DNA from: Selenomonas sp963528755
GTDB lineage: Bacteria > Bacillota > Negativicutes > Selenomonadales > Selenomonadaceae
DNA length: 64,000 nt
Direction of reading: 5' to 3'
Assembly: GCF_963528755.1 (NCBI RefSeq)
Contig: NZ_CAURXA010000007.1
Span: 1-64,000, forward strand
In this document: in pieces, positions 47,500 to 55,739 of the stretch
Position numbering within the stretch: the first letter of the stretch is position 1
How the letters are laid out: each line of letters begins with the position of its first letter
Notes under the pieces: model-generated
The model's database searches: none
Told to the model about the DNA's origin: nothing
What the model saw: only the letters and a program-made list of their open reading frames with translations
Translations under genes and position numbers: made by a program

Positions 47500-49491
47500 A
47501 TGCTGAAGAGAATTACGAAGAAGAAAAGCCTGCTGCTGACAGCAGCCATCCTCGCCGCTATGAGCGTCCCCGTGCAGGCGGCGGAGAAGAAGCAGGAGGA
47601 AACGACGCACATCAAGACGGATGAAGTCGTCGTCACGGCATCGAGGACGAAGCAGGAAGTCAAGGAAACGCCGAGCTCCGTCGAAGTCATCACGCGCGAG
47701 GACATCGACAAGATGGGCGCAGAATCCGTGCGACAGGCGCTGCAGCTCGCCATCGGCCTCGATACAACGGAGACGGGTATGGTGGGAAATCAAGTTTCCA
47801 TTCGCGGCGCACAGACAAATCAAACATTAATCCTCATCGACGGGCGGCGTGTGCGATCAGAAGATACATCGTCCACGATGAACGCCTATGAGTTTGATCG
47901 TATCAATATAGACGATGTCGAACGCATCGAGATCGTACGTGGCGCGGCGAGCTCACTCTACGGCTCGGAAGCCATCGGCGGCGTCATCAATATCATCCGC
48001 AAGAAAGCGGACGAGCAGAAGACCACCGTCACGGCAGATTGGACGACGCGCCGCGCAGATGGCGGCATTCGCTACGACACGGGAAAGCAAGGCAAATGGA
48101 ATCTCTCGACGAGCTTCAAGCTCTCGGATTATCGCGAACGTGGCACCAATGCCACAAGCAATCAGTTTGGCAAGAGGTACTTTTTCAACATTGAAGGCCG
48201 CATGGACGTGGCAAAGGACAAGTGGCTGGATGTCTTCTTCGATTACATGAAAGAAGACCTCTACGCCAGAGAGATGGATAACCAAGGTGCAGACTATGAC
48301 CAGATGCGCGTAGCGACAGGCGTCAAGTACGCGGGGCGCGACAAGCGCGGCGACTATGAGGCGCAAGTTTACTACACCCGCTTTCATAAGGATCAAGAAC
48401 GGCGGGACAGAGCGAACAGCAACTTTCTCGGCTTTGATGATATGACCTTCAAATCCTTGATTTTCGATGGCAGACGCTCCTTGCAGCTGACGAACAATCA
48501 CTTGCTGACCTTTGGCGGTGAATATCGCAAAGAGGACTACGATAGTACGCGCTTGACGGGCAGCGGTTCCATATCACGTCAAGGTATCATAAGCCCGTTT
48601 GGCAAAAACTCCGTGCGATACGCCGCGCTTTATGTACAGGACGAGTGGCTCGCAAGCCCTGACTGGCTGCTCATTCCGTCCATACGCTGGGATTACAGCA
48701 GTTCCTTCGGCAGCAAAGTGACGGGAAAACTCGGTACCACATATAAGATCAATAAAGATCTGCGCTTCAAGGCGAACATCGGTACGGCGTACCGCGCACC
48801 GACAGCGAGCGAACTTTACTTGGATTGGCCAGGTATGCCAGGCGGCAGAACTAATAAACCTTGGTTGCATGGCAATCCCAACCTTAAACCAGAAACAGCG
48901 TTGAATTTTGATTTGGGATTTGAACTGGAAAAGGACAAATCCTTCGGTAAGATCACCTATTTCCATAACAAAGTCCGTGATTTGATCAACGGCACCTTCG
49001 ATCACTATACGCTCATCCATCCGGGACCGCCTCCGATTGGATTTATGCACATAAAATATCAAAATGTAAAAGAGGCGATTTTACAAGGAATCGAACTGGA
49101 AGCAAGGCAAGCGCTCGGCAATGGCTTCTCCGTGCGCGGTCTCTACACCTACCTTGATGCACGTGATGGCGATGGCAAGCGTCTGGATTATCGTCCCTAT
49201 CACAAGGCGAGCCTGCAGCTCAGCTACGAAGATCAGAAGCATGGTTGGAACGCGACGCTTTGGAACGATTGGACAGTGGGATACCGTTACAAGGAGCAGG
49301 TCGGCAGCGGTAGGATGGCAAGGACGATTTCCAAGGACGCTTCCCTGAGCATCCTGAACTTCGTCGTCAGCAAGAAGATCAACGATCATTTCAGCGCCTA
49401 CCTCGGCGTTGACAACATCTTCGACAAAGAGAGCGATGCTCTCGCCTACGATGGCAGGATTTGGCGCGGCGGCGTGAATATGACATTCTGA
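47500..49491 (+). CDS. TonB-dependent outer-membrane receptor (metal/haem operon)
   Basis: This 663-residue protein has a signal peptide (KKKSLLLTAAILAAMSVPVQA), a TonB-box region near TDEVVVTASRTKQ, a plug domain with RIEIVRGAASSLYGSEAIGGVINIIRKK near residue 148, and a C-terminal barrel ending in the aromatic F of NMTF. It is one of two such receptors in the window. It lies in the Fur-box operon neighbourhood with a FecCD system, so an iron-containing ligand is likely. GATAAGGAGA precedes the ATG. Confidence 0.93.
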   Translation: MLKRITKKKSLLLTAAILAAMSVPVQAAEKKQEETTHIKTDEVVVTASRTKQEVKETPSSVEVITREDIDKMGAESVRQALQLAIGLDTTETGMVGNQVSIRGAQTNQTLILIDGRRVRSEDTSSTMNAYEFDRINIDDVERIEIVRGAASSLYGSEAIGGVINIIRKKADEQKTTVTADWTTRRADGGIRYDTGKQGKWNLSTSFKLSDYRERGTNATSNQFGKRYFFNIEGRMDVAKDKWLDVFFDYMKEDLYAREMDNQGADYDQMRVATGVKYAGRDKRGDYEAQVYYTRFHKDQERRDRANSNFLGFDDMTFKSLIFDGRRSLQLTNNHLLTFGGEYRKEDYDSTRLTGSGSISRQGIISPFGKNSVRYAALYVQDEWLASPDWLLIPSIRWDYSSSFGSKVTGKLGTTYKINKDLRFKANIGTAYRAPTASELYLDWPGMPGGRTNKPWLHGNPNLKPETALNFDLGFELEKDKSFGKITYFHNKVRDLINGTFDHYTLIHPGPPPIGFMHIKYQNVKEAILQGIELEARQALGNGFSVRGLYTYLDARDGDGKRLDYRPYHKASLQLSYEDQKHGWNATLWNDWTVGYRYKEQVGSGRMARTISKDASLSILNFVVSKKINDHFSAYLGVDNIFDKESDALAYDGRIWRGGVNMTF

Positions 49492-49502
49492 GACGGCAAA
49501 GT

Positions 49503-49539
49503 GAAAAGTCCCTAAGCTTGCAGCTTAGGGGCTTTTTGC
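49503..49539 (+). terminator. Intrinsic terminator after the second TonB receptor
   Basis: AAGTCCCTAAGCT / AGCTTAGGGGCTTT (one G-T pair), short loop, then TTTTTGC. Confidence 0.85.
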
Positions 49540-49729
49540 ATATCGGGTTGCCGTTCATCGTCTTTGCCGCCCAGCGTATGCTATATTTGTTGCTTATATG
49601 TAAGCTGCGGTTTGCCGCCCTGCGTACAGCAACAGGTGCCTGCAGCGGACAAGCCGTATATTGACGCTGCACCATAAGAAAACGTATAATGGAGACAACA
49701 ATTCACAAACGATGGAGAGGAGGAAGCCT

Positions 49730-50731
49730 ATGAATGTGCCAAAGGACGCGCAGCTGGCGATTGCGATCGGCTTTGCGGCGTTTTTCCTCTTTGTGGGCTT
49801 GGGAGTCTACGGCATATATTATTTCTTCACGGGCGGCTGTGATGAGAACAGCGAGCCTTATTCCGCCTACGAGGTGCGCGAAAAAATTGAGGCGGAGTAC
49901 GATTTTCCCGTCGAGCTTGAATATCTGGGCGAGACGGTCACGCAGGAGAAGCCGTGGAAGCGGGTCGACTACGCCTTCCGTGACAAGGAGCGCGACTTCA
50001 CGTTCACCGCGCATGCGAAGGTTGCGCCCATCAATGCGTCGATCCCCTTCATCCTCCTGCCGGGCGGACGCTCCTACTATACCGACTACCCAGAGCGCTG
50101 CCTCGACCGGCTCAACGACAAGGTGCAGGAGTGCGCGAAAAAGCGCGGCCTGCGCTTCATCACGCCCGAGGAGAAGGCGGTGCATCTCGGCTACCAAGGC
50201 GATGTCGATACCGTTTTCCTGACGGATGAAAAGCAGCTCGCGGATGCGGCGGAGCTGTTCCTCGAAATCGCGCAGATCTACGACGTGGCGCGCTTTGGCG
50301 AACAGGGCGCTTGGCGCGATATCGCCTTTTGCTATCTGCCGTCGGGCGAGACGGATCTCAAGAAGGCGCAGCTCGTCTGCGTCCTGTATCTGCGTGGCAA
50401 GCGGGACGTCTATGATGCGAACGGCATCCCGGATTATATCGTCTCAAACAGCAAGAGCGAGGCGGAGCCTTTTCTGCTCCGGTTGAAGGGCGGCTGGCAG
50501 GACAAGACCTGGCGGGCGAAAAAGAAGGCCGCGGACGGCATCGGCATGGGCCAGAGCAGTCCGGGCGATTCAGGCGCTCTCGGCTCGCCCGATGACCGAA
50601 CGCCTTGGGATGACTGGGGCGATTGGAGCGACTGGGATGGCTGGGATGATTGGAGCGATGAAGACAGCGACCGCCCGGAGTTCCTCACGCCGCCCATCTC
50701 TCCCTCGCGCCGAGAGCCGAGCTGGATCTGA
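49730..50731 (+). CDS. Hypothetical membrane-anchored protein with a W/D-rich tail
   Basis: I do not recognise this family. The 333-residue protein has one N-terminal membrane helix (LAIAIGFAAFFLFVGLGVYGIYYFF, about 9-33), a mixed alpha/beta region (about 40-270) and a C-terminal low-complexity stretch (about 285-315) made of repeated DW units (DDWGDWSDWDGW and similar). The tail is rich in aspartate and tryptophan. It ends in a Pro/Arg-rich segment. The start at 49730 (MNVPKDAQ) follows GGAGGAAGCC. Neighbours do not indicate a function. Confidence 0.8.
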   Translation: MNVPKDAQLAIAIGFAAFFLFVGLGVYGIYYFFTGGCDENSEPYSAYEVREKIEAEYDFPVELEYLGETVTQEKPWKRVDYAFRDKERDFTFTAHAKVAPINASIPFILLPGGRSYYTDYPERCLDRLNDKVQECAKKRGLRFITPEEKAVHLGYQGDVDTVFLTDEKQLADAAELFLEIAQIYDVARFGEQGAWRDIAFCYLPSGETDLKKAQLVCVLYLRGKRDVYDANGIPDYIVSNSKSEAEPFLLRLKGGWQDKTWRAKKKAADGIGMGQSSPGDSGALGSPDDRTPWDDWGDWSDWDGWDDWSDEDSDRPEFLTPPISPSRREPSWI

Positions 50732-50817
50732 TTCGAGGTCAGAGGCGTGCAGCTTTTATCTCTGACCGCCTGCACCGTGCAGGAATTTTGCAGCATTGAA
50801 GATGGGGAGGTACGAAC

Positions 50818-51999
50818 ATGCAGGAGTTTTCTTTTCATTGTCCGACAGAGATCGTATTTGGCCGCGGCGTCGAAGAGCGCACGGCGGAGCTTCTTCGAAA
50901 GTACGGCGCACATCGCGTCTTCATCGTTTACGGCGGCGGCAGTGTCATCAAGAGCGGGCTGCTCGCGCGCGTCGAACGCGTCATCACGGCGGCGGGTCTT
51001 GCCTTCTCCGTCCGGGGCGGCGTGCGGCCGAATCCGCGCCTTTCGTTTGCGCGTGAGGCCGTGCGCGAAGCGATGGACTTCGAGGCGGATTTCCTTCTCG
51101 CCGTCGGCGGCGGCAGCGTCATCGACACGGCGAAGGCCATCGCGCATGGCACGGCAAATCCTGATACCGACATCTGGGATTTCTGGTCGGGTAAGAAAGA
51201 GCTCAAAAAGAGCCTGCCTGTTGGCGTCATTTTGACGCTTCCTGCGGCGGGCAGCGAAACGAGCGATTCCTCCGTGCTGACGAACGAAGAGACGGGCGAG
51301 AAGGCGGGACTGCCGTCGCCCTTCAACCGCCCCGCCTTCGCCATTTTGAACCCCGAGCTGGCCTTTTCCCTATCCTCGCCGCAGCTTGCGGCGGGCATCG
51401 CCGACATCGTCATGCACACGCTTGAGCGCTACATGACGCATACGGAAGGCAACGAATTCACCGATCTCCTCGCCGAAGCGCTCTTGCAGAGTGTCGCGAA
51501 GTATGCGCCCATCGTCCTCGCACATCACAAAAATTACGAGGCGATGAGCGAGATCATGTGGTGCGGCACGATCTCGCACTGCGGACTTACGGGACTCGGC
51601 CGCGACAAGGATTTCTCCGTGCACAAGCTCGGTCATGCGCTGTCGGCACGCTACGACACGAACCACGGCGAGTCCCTGACGGCTCTCTGGGGCGCGTGGG
51701 CGCGTGCCGTCTACGAAGATCGCCCTGAGCGTTTCGCGCGCTTTGCCGAGAAGGTCTGGAGCGTCGATGCGGGCTCTGCCGAGGAGCGGGCGCGTGCGGG
51801 CATCCGCAGGACGGAGGAATTCTTCCGCTCGCTCAAGCTGCCGATCTCGCTCGGAGAACTTCCGACGGGCATCTTGGAGCACGGCGCCTTGGAAGCACTC
51901 GCCGACAATGTGACGGCCAATGGCACGAAGACGGTAGGCACATTCCACTCCGTCGACCGTGCGTTCGCCTTGAAGATCTACACGGCGGCGAACCATTGA
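50818..51999 (+). CDS. Iron-containing alcohol dehydrogenase (butanol dehydrogenase type)
   Basis: This 393-residue cytoplasmic NAD(P)-dependent enzyme has the glycine-rich nucleotide site VGGGSVIDTAKAIAHG near residue 97 and the metal-binding region with HTLERYM, DKDFSVHKLGHALSARYDTNHGESL (histidines for Fe2+). It reduces aldehydes such as butanal or oxidises alcohols in fermentation. Starts 50818 with GGGGAGGT upstream. Stands alone. Confidence 0.92.
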   Translation: MQEFSFHCPTEIVFGRGVEERTAELLRKYGAHRVFIVYGGGSVIKSGLLARVERVITAAGLAFSVRGGVRPNPRLSFAREAVREAMDFEADFLLAVGGGSVIDTAKAIAHGTANPDTDIWDFWSGKKELKKSLPVGVILTLPAAGSETSDSSVLTNEETGEKAGLPSPFNRPAFAILNPELAFSLSSPQLAAGIADIVMHTLERYMTHTEGNEFTDLLAEALLQSVAKYAPIVLAHHKNYEAMSEIMWCGTISHCGLTGLGRDKDFSVHKLGHALSARYDTNHGESLTALWGAWARAVYEDRPERFARFAEKVWSVDAGSAEERARAGIRRTEEFFRSLKLPISLGELPTGILEHGALEALADNVTANGTKTVGTFHSVDRAFALKIYTAANH

Positions 52000-52171
52000 G
52001 CTTGCAGCCAGGTATTTTCATGCAGAAGCTGCACGACGCTTACGCAGCGAATCGATACAAATAGTTTATCTTTTGTTTATCTGTCTGTTATCGTCCTTTT
52101 AGCGCAGCATGGTATACTGAACATGTTGAAATAGCGAAAGTGAATGGATACGATGAGAGGAGACGATAAAG

Positions 52172-52816
52172 ATGAAAAAATGGTGGATCGCGGCTCCCAT
52201 AGCCGGCGCTCTGACCGTCGGTGCGCTCGCCGCGCTCGGCGTGGGGATTTTCGAGATGCAGACAACGCTTCACGCACCTGCACTGCGGACTGCTGCAGTC
52301 GCTGCTCCCGTAGCGAAGGGGAGCGATTCGCTGCTCCTTTCCGTCGCTGAAGCAGCGACGGCCGACTTCGTGAGCTACGACACGATCAAGGTTCAGGCGA
52401 TTGCCGAGTCGGGACTTCACGAGGGCGATCTCACGAACTATGAGATCAAATTCGACGGGCGCGGCTACATGCCGACCTACCGCGTGGAGCTTGAGACGAA
52501 CGCGGGTGGCGTGGACATCGATTTCGACGCCAAGACGGGTGAGATCATCGACGTGCGGGAAAAGTCGTGGAAGCACACGCGCACGAAACTCATCATCAGC
52601 GACTACAATGTGATCGACGACGCACAGGCGATGGGAATCGCACTGGAAGACGCAGGTCTCTCCATGGACGATCTTGATCGCTATGAGTTGGAATTGCACA
52701 CAAAGAGGAGCGAGCTTGTCTACTCCATCGAGCTGAAGAGCGGCGCTAAAGAGTACGAGTATGACCTGCGCGCCACCGACGGCACGATCTTGAAGAGCGA
52801 TACCGACTTCGATTGA
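52172..52816 (+). CDS. PepSY-domain protein, secreted or membrane-anchored
   Basis: This 214-residue protein has an N-terminal signal or anchor (KKWWIAAPIAGALTVGALAALGVGIF), then two PepSY repeats (about 75-135 and 145-210) with a DFDAKTGEI pattern and the matching YDLRATDGTILKSD end. PepSY domains often inhibit peptidases or bind metal and hydrophobic ligands; no partner is nearby. AGAGGAGACG precedes the start. A promoter with TATACT lies near 52112. Confidence 0.82.
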   Translation: MKKWWIAAPIAGALTVGALAALGVGIFEMQTTLHAPALRTAAVAAPVAKGSDSLLLSVAEAATADFVSYDTIKVQAIAESGLHEGDLTNYEIKFDGRGYMPTYRVELETNAGGVDIDFDAKTGEIIDVREKSWKHTRTKLIISDYNVIDDAQAMGIALEDAGLSMDDLDRYELELHTKRSELVYSIELKSGAKEYEYDLRATDGTILKSDTDFD

Positions 52817-52834
52817 CGCGATTCACGGACAGTA

Positions 52835-52877
52835 GAAATCCCCCGCCGCAGGCACCGGCCTGCAGCGGGGGATTTCT
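52835..52877 (+). terminator. Intrinsic terminator after the PepSY gene
   Basis: GAAATCCCCCGC.GCAGGC pairs with GCCTGC.GCGGGGGATTTC, flanked by AT-rich ends. Confidence 0.88.
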
Positions 52878-52969
52878 CACCAGTCTATTATATAGGGCAG
52901 TATCGCCTCAAAGGAAAATACGCTATAATGAAAGTAGTGAAGACTATAGGAAAAGAGGAGGCCTTGAAC

Positions 52970-53692
52970 ATGTGGAAAAAATGGACGCTTTCCTTTCTCA
53001 CGCTTGCACTTTGTGCATTCCTGGGATCTGCTCTACCCGCCGAAGCGGCGGCCAAGGAGAAGCCTGCGCGCGTGGAACTCGTGATGGTGCTCGACAAGAG
53101 CGGCTCGATGTCGGGGTTGGAGTCGGATACGATCGGCGGCTTCAATTCGATGATCGAGAAGGAGAAAAAGCTCGATGCAAAGGTCAATGTCACGACAGTT
53201 CTCTTCAACGACAAGATCGATACGATCTATAGCCGTGAAGATATCCGGCGCATCAAGCCACTGACGGACAAGGAGTACGAGGTCGGCGGCACGACGGCGC
53301 TTTTGGACGCCGTAGGCTCGACGATCCTCAAGGTTGCACGCACGGAGGGCATCGAGAACAAGGATACGAAGGTCGTCTTCGTCATTATCACGGATGGCCT
53401 GGAGAACGCCAGCGAGGAGTTCACGCGCGAGAAAGTCAAACAGATGATTTCCGACAAGCAAGAGAAGGCGGGCTGGGATTTCATCTACCTCGGCGCGAAC
53501 ATCGACGCGGAGAAGGAAGCGGCAAATATCGGCGTAAACAAGAAGAACGCTGTGACTTATCGCAACACGAAATCGGGCGTGCGCAGGAACTTCGACGCCG
53601 TCAGCGCCTATGTGGCGGAAGCCGTAGCTGATCCGAGCGCCGAGAGCGACAGCTGGAAAGAGCATGTGGAAAAAGACGAGACGCAGGACTGA
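52970..53692 (+). CDS. Secreted von Willebrand factor A (VWA) domain protein
   Basis: This 240-residue protein has a signal peptide ending ...LGSALPAEAAA. The VWA domain starts ELVMVLDKSGSMSG with the DxSxS MIDAS metal-binding motif and continues with TTALLDAVG and the VVFVIITDGLENA segment (TxG...). VWA domains bind protein ligands through a divalent ion. GAGGAGGCCTTGAAC precedes the ATG at 52970. No partner operon is visible. Confidence 0.9.
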   Translation: MWKKWTLSFLTLALCAFLGSALPAEAAAKEKPARVELVMVLDKSGSMSGLESDTIGGFNSMIEKEKKLDAKVNVTTVLFNDKIDTIYSREDIRRIKPLTDKEYEVGGTTALLDAVGSTILKVARTEGIENKDTKVVFVIITDGLENASEEFTREKVKQMISDKQEKAGWDFIYLGANIDAEKEAANIGVNKKNAVTYRNTKSGVRRNFDAVSAYVAEAVADPSAESDSWKEHVEKDETQD

Positions 53693-53703
53693 GACGTTCG
53701 CAG

Positions 53704-53745
53704 AAAAGCCCCGAAGCCATCGCGCGATGGCTTCGGGATCTTTTG
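53704..53745 (+). terminator. Intrinsic terminator after the VWA gene
   Basis: CCCGAAGCCATCG / CGATGGCTTCGGG with a 2-base loop, followed by ATCTTTTGT. Confidence 0.88.
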
Positions 53746-53835
53746 TCTTGCTGGATACGCTGTTCTTTTTCTGACCATATATGTATATGAGAGATATGGA
53801 AGCTTCTCTCGGAAATCCAAAGGGTTGGGAGAAGT

Positions 53836-53888
53836 TGACGACAGCAGATAAAGATGCTATACTTATATGAGAATGATTATTTATAAAA
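53836..53888 (+). promoter_or_regulatory. Flavodoxin promoter with Fur box
   Basis: TTGACG, 17 bases, TATACT (53836-53864), followed by TATATGAGAATGATTATTTA, which matches the Fur consensus better than the other boxes here. Repression at high iron is expected, so flavodoxin would rise when iron is scarce. Confidence 0.7.
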
Positions 53889-53921
53889 TTTTTTAGCAAA
53901 GAGAACATGGGAGGTTTTTTC

Positions 53922-54353
53922 ATGAAAAAAGTTGCGGTAGTATATTGGAGCGGCAGCGGTAATACGGAAGAGATGGCGAAGTCTGTCCTTGAGGGTGCGA
54001 AGAAGGGCGGCGCGGACGCGGAGCTCAAGCGCTTCGAGGATTTCAAAGTTGACGATCTGGCGGGCTATGACGGTTTCCTTTTTGGCTGCCCAGCGACGGG
54101 TTCGGAGGAGCTGCAGGAGGACTATGTCGAGCCGTTCTTCGTTGAAGCGGAGTCGAAGCTTTCGGGCGTGCCGGTCGGACTCTTCGGCTCGTATGGCTGG
54201 GGCGGCGGCGCCTTCATGGAATCGTGGGCGGAACGCGTGCGCACGGCGGGCGCGAAGCTCGTAAGTGACGGCCTTGTCGTTGAGAATGCGCCCGATGATG
54301 ACGGGCTCAAGGCATGCGAGGAACTTGGCGAAGCGCTGGCGAAGTCGCTCTAA
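53922..54353 (+). CDS. Flavodoxin, first copy
   Basis: This 143-residue protein carries FMN and replaces ferredoxin when iron is scarce. The phosphate-binding loop is WSGSGNTEEMA near residue 9, and the isoalloxazine-contacting segments GCPATGSEE and GSYGWGGGAF are present. A Fur box overlaps the promoter. Start at 53922 follows GGGAGG. A terminator follows, and a paralogue lies 1.2 kb downstream across a DUF3793 gene. Confidence 0.95.
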   Translation: MKKVAVVYWSGSGNTEEMAKSVLEGAKKGGADAELKRFEDFKVDDLAGYDGFLFGCPATGSEELQEDYVEPFFVEAESKLSGVPVGLFGSYGWGGGAFMESWAERVRTAGAKLVSDGLVVENAPDDDGLKACEELGEALAKSL

Positions 54354-54400
54354 GCCTATCCGTCCGTGTTTCTTTGGACGGGACAAAGTCATGGAGATGG

Positions 54401-54444
54401 ACGTCTCTGCACCATAGAAGGATGGTGCAGAGACGCCTTTTTCA
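54401..54444 (+). terminator. Intrinsic terminator after the first flavodoxin
   Basis: GTCTCTGCACCAT / ATGGTGCAGAGAC, perfect, loop of 6, followed by GCCTTTTTC. Confidence 0.92.
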
Positions 54445-54472
54445 TTTGTTGGGAAAAGTTTTATTTTATGTA

Positions 54473-54501
54473 TTGAAAATCATTACCATATGTGCTATTC
54501 T
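54473..54501 (+). promoter_or_regulatory. Promoter of the DUF3793-flavodoxin unit with a Fur-like box
   Basis: TTGAAA, 17 bases, TATTCT with an upstream TG. TGAAAATCATTACCATATG in the spacer resembles a Fur box. The unit would be iron-responsive like the first flavodoxin. Confidence 0.55.
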
Positions 54502-54528
54502 ATACATACATTGCTGGAGGTGATGATT

Positions 54529-55095
54529 TTGGGTAAGGATGGTTTCGAGCGTATGCTCTGCTTCCACTGTGCGCCGACGTTCGCGGGAATCAAGCCTGCG
54601 AGCCTTGTTTCTTTTCAGAAGAGCCGATTCGAGGATTTCGATGCGCTTCTTGAATCGTATGCGACATGCTTCGAGTGCAAAGGCATCACACCCGTCCGCT
54701 TGACGGAGGGTGAGGAGTATGTCCTCATGCTCTTCTACCGCAGGAAGCTCCTCGAACGTATCTTGGAGCAGCCGGCGGTGCTTGCGCTTTTGGCGCGATT
54801 CGGCTACCGTGCAGGTGATGCGATCGAAGCGCATTTGGAGTATCTTTCCATGCGCATCCAACTCCAGAAGAGCTTCCCGCATGAGGTCGGCCTCTTCCTC
54901 GGCTATCCGCCGGAGGACGTGGAGGGCTTCATCGAGAACAAGGGACGCGACTTCGCTTGCGCGGGCTATTGGAAGGTCTACGCGAACGAGGAGGAGACGC
55001 GCGCTCTCTTCCAGCGATACACGGACTGCACGGAGCGCCTTTGTGCGCGTCTGGGGCGCGGCACGCCGATGGCGGAGCTTTTGGAAGCGGTCTAG
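54529..55095 (+). CDS. DUF3793 family protein
   Basis: This 188-residue cytoplasmic protein is of unknown function. It shows family features: FHCAPTFAGIKPASLVSF near the N-terminus and the C-terminal FPHEVGLFLGYPPEDVEGFIENKGRDFACAGYWKVYANEEET with the later LFQRYTDCTERL. TTG 54529 was chosen as start because GGAGGTGAT lies 8 bases upstream; ATG 54523 is too close. The gene sits between two flavodoxins and shares an iron-type promoter, so a role in flavodoxin maturation or in iron-limited redox metabolism is inferred. Confidence 0.85.
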   Translation: MGKDGFERMLCFHCAPTFAGIKPASLVSFQKSRFEDFDALLESYATCFECKGITPVRLTEGEEYVLMLFYRRKLLERILEQPAVLALLARFGYRAGDAIEAHLEYLSMRIQLQKSFPHEVGLFLGYPPEDVEGFIENKGRDFACAGYWKVYANEEETRALFQRYTDCTERLCARLGRGTPMAELLEAV

Positions 55096-55154
55096 TGCGC
55101 AGGGACGGTCAGCAGTTCTTTACAGCAAGAAAAAATCATCAGGAGGTCTTTGAC

Positions 55155-55586
55155 ATGGGAAAAGTAGCGGTTGTATATTGGAGCGGCACGGGCAACACGG
55201 AAGAGATGGCGAAAGCCGTCCTTGAGGGCGCGAAGAAGGGCGGCGCTGAGGCAGAGCTCTTCACGGTCGGCGATTTCAGCGCAGACAAGATGGCCGACTA
55301 CAACGGCTTCCTCTTCGGCTGCCCTGCCATGGGTGATGAGGTCTTGGAGGAGGACGAGTTCGAGCCGTTCTTCACGGAAGCGGAGAAGAAGCTTTCGGGC
55401 GTTCCTGTCGGACTCTTTGGCTCCTATGGCTGGGGTTCGGGCGCCTGGATGGAAGCTTGGGTGGAGCGCACGAAAGCTGCCGGTGCCAAGCTCGTCTCCG
55501 ACGGCGTGATCGTCGAGAATGCGCCCGATGACGACGGCGTGAAGGCCTGCGAAGATCTCGGCGAAGCCGTCGCCAAGGCGCTCTGA
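55155..55586 (+). CDS. Flavodoxin, second copy
   Basis: This 143-residue protein is clearly related to the first flavodoxin over its whole length: WSGTGNTEEMA, GCPAMGDEV and GSYGWGSGAW match the FMN-binding loops. It follows DUF3793 with a 59-bp gap and shares its direction, so they are probably cotranscribed. Start 55155 has AGGAGGT upstream. The pair suggests recent duplication. Confidence 0.95.
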   Translation: MGKVAVVYWSGTGNTEEMAKAVLEGAKKGGAEAELFTVGDFSADKMADYNGFLFGCPAMGDEVLEEDEFEPFFTEAEKKLSGVPVGLFGSYGWGSGAWMEAWVERTKAAGAKLVSDGVIVENAPDDDGVKACEDLGEAVAKAL

Positions 55587-55628
55587 GAAGCGTCCCTTAC
55601 CAACTCCAACTCGCGCAAATCACACGCA

Positions 55629-55667
55629 CAAAAAGACTGCCGCGCTTCGGTGCACGGCAGTCTTTTT
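55629..55667. terminator. Bidirectional terminator between flavodoxin and chemoreceptor
   Basis: AAAAAGACTGCCG / CGGCAGTCTTTTT, perfect, 12-base loop, flanked by A and T runs. Confidence 0.92.
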
Positions 55668-55739
55668 GCTTGCTGTTCTTTTGGGGAGAAACGAAGTGGA
55701 GGTTTTGAAAGAGCGGGTTTTTGCCTGCAGATTCAGAAA

